Part shown: positions 60,183 to 64,000 of the stretch, one piece after another | How positions within the stretch are numbered: position 1 is the first letter of the stretch | Layout: the number at the start of each line of letters is the position of its first letter | Assembly (NCBI RefSeq): GCF_030409415.1 | Contig: NZ_JAUFPW010000012.1 | Span: forward strand, 372,001-436,000 | Direction: 5' to 3' | DNA: 64,000 nt | Source of the DNA: Pedobacter aquatilis | Lineage (GTDB): Bacteria > Bacteroidota > Bacteroidia > Sphingobacteriales > Sphingobacteriaceae | The notes under the pieces: generated by a model | The model's database searches: none | The model's input: only the letters and a program-made list of their open reading frames with translations | Told to the model about the DNA's origin: nothing | Made by a program: the position numbers and the translations under genes

Positions 60183-61196
60183 TTATAGATTTAGATAGTG
60201 TTTAGCAATAATTGAGACATCGAATTTGCTAAAGGCAAATGCTCTGCAAGCAGCTCGGTTAATTGTTATAATTTTTTGAAGGGCCCGGATCATAGCTTCT
60301 TTGTTTTCGACAATAAATCCATTTTTGCCTTCGGTAATTACCTCTGGTACTGAACCTCTTCTAAATCCAATTACAGGCGTGCCGCATGCCATGGCCTCGA
60401 CCATCACCATTCCAAAAGGTTCGTTCCACTCTATTGGGAATAGTAAAGCTTTAGCCTGGCTCAGATAATGACTTTTCTGCCTGTCGTCTAGAGGACCAAG
60501 ATAAATGATCTGCTTATCATCAAATTTTGGTTCAATTTGCTCTTTAAAGTAGCTCAAATTGTCAGCGGTATCTGGAATGTTTCCACCAATTAAAAGCCTG
60601 TTCCCCGTTTCAAGTGCGACTTCTATGGCGGTATGCAAGCCTTTGATCTGATCCATCCTGCCCAAGAACATTAATGGAGCATCAGGCTTCACCTGATCGG
60701 CAGGATCATACTTTGAAAAATCGATAGCGTTATAAACAGTTTCCCAACGGCCCGATACGTTACCCGTTGAAACGCAATAGTCGCTGCATGCGGTAAAAAT
60801 TAGGTTCTTATGTGGACAGGCGGTAACGACTTTTATTCCTTCCTGCGCCACAGGTCTTCCATAGGTCATTACCTTTTTTACATGGCTTTTGAGTACCGGA
60901 AGAAGGTAGGCTAAACGCCCAAAATTATGGATCAGGTCGAAATCTCCTTTTTTTATTAATAAAAACTCCCAAACCAATAATAGCTCTTTTGCTTTTTGCC
61001 ATTTTGACCTTTTCAGATTGTTTTTTCCGAAAGGATACACCTGTCCGGAGATATGAGATTCAGGCCCCGCCAATAAGCTCACCTCATGACCTAAACGGGT
61101 ATATTCTTCTGCAAACATATAAACCAAACGTTCATGGCCACCATATTGAGGTGGTGGAATAGGGATGCCTGGATCCATGATTAATAAAATCTTCAT
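60183..61196 (-). CDS. Family 4 glycosyltransferase
   Basis: The 337-residue enzyme opens MKILLIMDPGIPIPPPQYGG and has HERLVYMFAEEYTRLGHEVS, then the donor half APLMFLGRMDQIKGLHTAIE, IYLGPLDDRQKSHYLSQAKA and FPIEWNEPFGMVMVEAMACG with the E-x7-E motif. This is a standard GT4 enzyme, most similar in look to those taking GDP- or UDP-hexoses. Two bases separate it from the next upstream gene. Confidence 0.9.
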   Translation of the reverse strand: MKILLIMDPGIPIPPPQYGGHERLVYMFAEEYTRLGHEVSLLAGPESHISGQVYPFGKNNLKRSKWQKAKELLLVWEFLLIKKGDFDLIHNFGRLAYLLPVLKSHVKKVMTYGRPVAQEGIKVVTACPHKNLIFTACSDYCVSTGNVSGRWETVYNAIDFSKYDPADQVKPDAPLMFLGRMDQIKGLHTAIEVALETGNRLLIGGNIPDTADNLSYFKEQIEPKFDDKQIIYLGPLDDRQKSHYLSQAKALLFPIEWNEPFGMVMVEAMACGTPVIGFRRGSVPEVITEGKNGFIVENKEAMIRALQKIITINRAACRAFAFSKFDVSIIAKHYLNL

Positions 61197-61198
61197 CC

Positions 61199-62173
61199 TT
61201 AAGCTTTGTTTAAAATCGCTAGTATTCTTTCAGCGCTTTTTTCCAATGATAGGTTTTTCAATATGTAGTCTCTAGGTTCATATTTTCCTTTTATTGAGAA
61301 TTCTATAAATTTTGGTAGTTTAGTATTGAATTCTTCTAAGTCCTTAAATTTTTCTCCACAAGTTTCATCAAAATAAGGAACAGAACTAGCTGGTACAGGT
61401 TCTTTTTCTTCCCAGGTAAAACGATTGGCATCTAACCAAAATCCTTGATCCCAGGCAAATATAGGAACATCCATAGCCATTGCTTCCTGATATGCAAGTC
61501 CTTGGCTTTCATGCTCGCAAAGGAAGATCATCCCAATACTGCTCTTTAATATTTTTTTGTATTGCTTAATGGTGTAAGATCCATAAATTATCAATTTATA
61601 ATTTACTTGGTGGTTGTCAAGGATATTAAGAATTGGTTTTAAAATTTCGGTTGTATTCCTTTCCTTATCCCATAAAAATTTAACATAAACTAAAATGTCT
61701 TTTCTGGCAGATGTTTTTTTGACTTGCCAATAATAAGTGTCAATGCCAACTGGCCATATTTTACAGGTATTTTCTCCGTACCATTTATTATATATTCTTG
61801 CTGTCCATGTAGAATGCTGCAGATATGTTGTTATTGGGTAATCCTCAAATAAAGTTGGCCACTCATTTGGGTGAGTCATTAAACCTATTCCAGCTATAAT
61901 CTTGTTTTTTTTATGGTAACCTCTTAACACATTTTTTCCTATTCCAAGTACTAAAATTTTATCTTCATCTTTAATTTTGTCAAAGGGTAGGTTTTTAACG
62001 AATGATATTTTTTTTGCTTCAAGTGCTTTGCAAAGATTTATGAAAACCCGCTCTAAACTGCTGATGTTTTTTTTTCTGAAAAAATGAACTAACGGCCGCA
62101 GATAACGGTCTCCCCAAAACCATCGGTCTTTTAGATGTTGTTTTTTAAAATATATGATGAGCCTACCTTTCAA
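61199..62173 (-). CDS. Glycosyltransferase-like protein (GT-B, group 1)
   Basis: The 324-residue protein has a basic N-terminus (IYFKKQHLKDRWFWGDRYLR) and a donor half with DILVYVKFLWDKERNTTEIL, IIYGSYTIKQYKKIL, and IFLCEHESQGLAYQEAMAMD, which carries a recognisable E-x7-E-like motif. The fold is GT-B-like but more diverged than its neighbours. It sits between two other glycosyltransferase genes with a 60-base upstream gap, and its role in polymer assembly is inferred from context. Confidence 0.75.
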   Translation of the reverse strand: MKGRLIIYFKKQHLKDRWFWGDRYLRPLVHFFRKKNISSLERVFINLCKALEAKKISFVKNLPFDKIKDEDKILVLGIGKNVLRGYHKKNKIIAGIGLMTHPNEWPTLFEDYPITTYLQHSTWTARIYNKWYGENTCKIWPVGIDTYYWQVKKTSARKDILVYVKFLWDKERNTTEILKPILNILDNHQVNYKLIIYGSYTIKQYKKILKSSIGMIFLCEHESQGLAYQEAMAMDVPIFAWDQGFWLDANRFTWEEKEPVPASSVPYFDETCGEKFKDLEEFNTKLPKFIEFSIKGKYEPRDYILKNLSLEKSAERILAILNKA

Positions 62174-62233
62174 TTTTTAGTGATTTATTTTCTGAAATTT
62201 TTAGTAATTACTCTACTAAATGGTTAAGCCAGA

Positions 62234-63397
62234 TCATTTGGTATGGAATTGATTTGATATGAAATAATTGTTTATTTTTGCTATTGAATTAGGTATAGAT
62301 AAGGTTTGCAAAGCCTTCTGCTGGCCGTTTATTCTCATCATTTTTCTCTTTTTAGTGTTCCCCTCTAATTCTTTAATTTTTTCGTAAAGTTCTGTATGAT
62401 TTGAAAATACTTCGATGTCATTTCCGATTTCATAAATTTGATCTAAGCCTGGTGCTAATTCGGTTAAATAACATGCACCATACATGGGGGCTTCAATATC
62501 TCTTAACCGCGAGTAAGTATTTGGGGTATTGATTGGATAATCAAAGCTTTGGTAACGATTTATGCCAAGGGTGATCAGGCTTTCTCGCGTTATTTTAATG
62601 TAGTCATTAAAATCTGGCTTTGCTTTTAGCTTGCTTTTAATTGCACTGGACGATACTTGACTAATTCTGCCATCTTTAATTTTGTTTAAATAGGACTTAA
62701 TCCCGAATCTGGAAATAAAATCAATTTGATTTTTTGCTTTTTTCCAGATAGGGTTATATAGTTTTTTAGCGTTGTCATTCTCCTCCAGCCAGCTTGTACC
62801 ACGTATATTCAAATCAAGATTTGGATATTCCTCTAATAGTTTTTCGAACAATAAATGTCTTTGAACATCTTTTGAACCAATAAATGAAATTTCTTTTTTT
62901 TCTATAACAGGTTGCCCACGGTATTGATAATCGACCCACATTGGCATTGGGAGATTAATATATGGATACCCTGCATTTTGATAAAGCGTTGTTGCCATGT
63001 ATTCAGGTACCCAATTTAAATCAAATATTGCATATTCTTTTGGTGCCTGTTTAAACATCCTGATGTTATCGCAAAAGAAGTTAACACACGGAATACCCAT
63101 TTTTTTTATTTCGGAAATTGCCTGTATGTCTATTTGTTCGGGATATAAATAGCTTAAAAATAAGTCGGGTTTATTTTGTTTAATAAATTTTACAGTTTTC
63201 TCCCAGGTAAAACTCTTCCACTCATCCAGCTGATTTTTTGATTGCGGTATTAAACCTGTTGCCCAATCTACTTCCTTACACTCTGTCCAGTTACATTTTG
63301 CCTCTTCAATGCCATTTTTGATGTAGTGTTCCCAAAAGCTATAAGCAGCTATAGGATGTTTAGTGGTAGATTGTAAAAACGAAAGAAATATTTTCAT
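62234..63397 (-). CDS. CgeB-like glycosyltransferase
   Basis: The 387-residue protein resembles CgeB/DUF3880 glycosyltransferases: DLFLSYLYPEQIDIQAISEI, GIPCVNFFCDNIRMFKQAPK, DLNWVPEYMATTLYQNAG, EISFIGSKDVQRHLLFEKLL and, at the C-terminus, RLRDIEAPMYGACYLTELAP with YEIGNDIEVFSNHTELYEKI. These are the usual motifs for the family, which is found in spore-coat and capsule loci. The start overlaps the upstream gene by four bases. Confidence 0.82.
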   Translation of the reverse strand: MKIFLSFLQSTTKHPIAAYSFWEHYIKNGIEEAKCNWTECKEVDWATGLIPQSKNQLDEWKSFTWEKTVKFIKQNKPDLFLSYLYPEQIDIQAISEIKKMGIPCVNFFCDNIRMFKQAPKEYAIFDLNWVPEYMATTLYQNAGYPYINLPMPMWVDYQYRGQPVIEKKEISFIGSKDVQRHLLFEKLLEEYPNLDLNIRGTSWLEENDNAKKLYNPIWKKAKNQIDFISRFGIKSYLNKIKDGRISQVSSSAIKSKLKAKPDFNDYIKITRESLITLGINRYQSFDYPINTPNTYSRLRDIEAPMYGACYLTELAPGLDQIYEIGNDIEVFSNHTELYEKIKELEGNTKKRKMMRINGQQKALQTLSIPNSIAKINNYFISNQFHTK

Positions 63398-64000
63398 TTG
63401 ACTCTTTTATTGCCATGAACCTTTGAAGGTCCAAGAAAGAAATGATAAATGGGCCTAAATACAAATTTGAATATCGAAGTTGCCCTTTCTTTAAAGTAAT
63501 ACCTAAACATAATGTCAATCTCAGTTAAAGTGCTGTTTTTGCCTGCAATTTTTAATCGTGCTTCTTCCATCAAATAATTTGCACCTTCGCTATAACTATC
63601 ATTAAAATGCACTATTGCGGGTTCACACACTATCGTCGATCGATCAGCTTGATTTACTCTTTTCAGTTTAGTTTTACCTTTTAAAACATTGGTATTAGAG
63701 TTATTGTAGAACATTCTATCAGCTTTTATAGTTTCATTATCTGGAATAGGGTGTTGATTATATAAAGCCATTGATAGTGCAAATAGAGGCTCTTCGTTCT
63801 CCTTTCCTCTAAGCCGAATAAAATCTAGTTCATCATATTTCTCCTTGAGCTCTAATGCTTTTGCAAAAACCGATTTGCTAATGTGATTGTTCTTAAAGTA
63901 GTAAACAGATCCTACAAAAACCGGCATGGACATAACGTTAAATTTATTAATCATCTCCTTTATGTCGCAAAAAAAATCACCAGACGTTTGTTCCTCGCCA
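63394..64000 (-). CDS. Glycosyltransferase-like protein (5' end outside window)
   Basis: The frame stays open from the stop at 63394 to the last base, reading GEEQTSGDFFCDIKEMINKF before the first internal Met at 63954, so that Met is not the true start and the gene continues past the right edge. The visible 200 or so residues include MPVFVGSVYYFKNNHISKSV and GKENEEPLFALSMALYNQHP, similar to the C-terminal half of GT8-like or nucleotide-diphospho-sugar transferases, ending in a basic tail. The function is tentative; it is the first visible gene of the operon on this strand. Confidence 0.6.
   Translation of the reverse strand, partial: GEEQTSGDFFCDIKEMINKFNVMSMPVFVGSVYYFKNNHISKSVFAKALELKEKYDELDFIRLRGKENEEPLFALSMALYNQHPIPDNETIKADRMFYNNSNTNVLKGKTKLKRVNQADRSTIVCEPAIVHFNDSYSEGANYLMEEARLKIAGKNSTLTEIDIMFRYYFKERATSIFKFVFRPIYHFFLGPSKVHGNKRVK

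Overview
The window reads as a member of the Bacteroidota, most likely a Sphingobacteriaceae-type bacterium (Pedobacter/Mucilaginibacter-like). The reasons are a type IX secretion substrate with a gliding-motility-type C-terminus next to a PorP/SprF partner, a CTnDOT-like tra gene order, an exosortase-Y-type polysaccharide locus, TAnnTTTG-like promoter elements and the scarcity of Shine-Dalgarno sequences. The genus is an inference; no rRNA or tRNA gene was recognised.

Layout. (1) 1-5.7 kb: the 5' part of a Na+/H+ antiporter running off the left edge, a decayed DUF389-like membrane gene, an AbiE type IV toxin-antitoxin pair with two operator-like inverted repeats, a solitary infC (IF-3) gene without rpmI/rplT, and two small membrane-protein genes. 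(2) 5.8-11.6 kb: a three-gene RND efflux operon (adaptor, pump, outer-membrane factor) closed by a good terminator, followed by an outer-membrane beta-barrel gene on the other strand. (3) 12.4-14.5 kb: gene-poor DNA with phased short repeats, hairpins, a candidate small RNA with promoter and terminator, and a broken helix-turn-helix gene. (4) 14.5-34.3 kb: a continuous plus-strand mobilisation and conjugation module: toprim primase, RHH accessory protein, MOBP-type relaxase, ParA-like TraA, TraE x2, TraF, TraG (VirB4), three related ~220-aa exported proteins where TraI would be expected, TraJ, TraK, a TraL-position protein, TraM, TraN, VirD4-type coupling protein, M23 peptidase, ArdC-like antirestriction protein and a DUF4099/DUF3945-like protein. 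No integrase, TraO/TraP/TraQ or obvious att sites are visible. (5) 34.6-36.5 kb: a small OB-fold-like gene, an orphan receiver-domain protein and a GT2 glycosyltransferase. (6) 37.0-44.5 kb: a 2194-aa secreted repeat protein and its PorP/SprF partner; the large gene carries eight near-identical 246-bp repeats. (7) 45.5-48.4 kb: a tripartite HipBST-type toxin-antitoxin system with matching operator pairs on both sides, an IS21 remnant and a 5'-truncated FAD-oxidoreductase gene. (8) 48.8-50.2 kb: a membrane histidine kinase. (9) 50.6-64 kb: a long minus-strand exopolysaccharide operon with glycosyltransferases, an FkbM methyltransferase, a Wzy-like protein, exosortase, WcaF-like acetyltransferase and a small membrane protein; its first visible gene continues past the right edge.

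How it fits together: the middle 20 kb looks like the transfer machinery of an integrative conjugative element, with start/stop overlaps indicating one or a few long transcripts. Toxin-antitoxin systems, efflux genes and decayed genes lie around it, as is typical of a genomic island. The right half is a surface-polymer and surface-protein region. The least explained items are the triplicated exported Tra proteins, the TraA-like protein lacking its Walker A lysine, the duplicated Hip operators, the candidate RNA at about 13.37-13.53 kb and the exosortase locus with no visible substrate.
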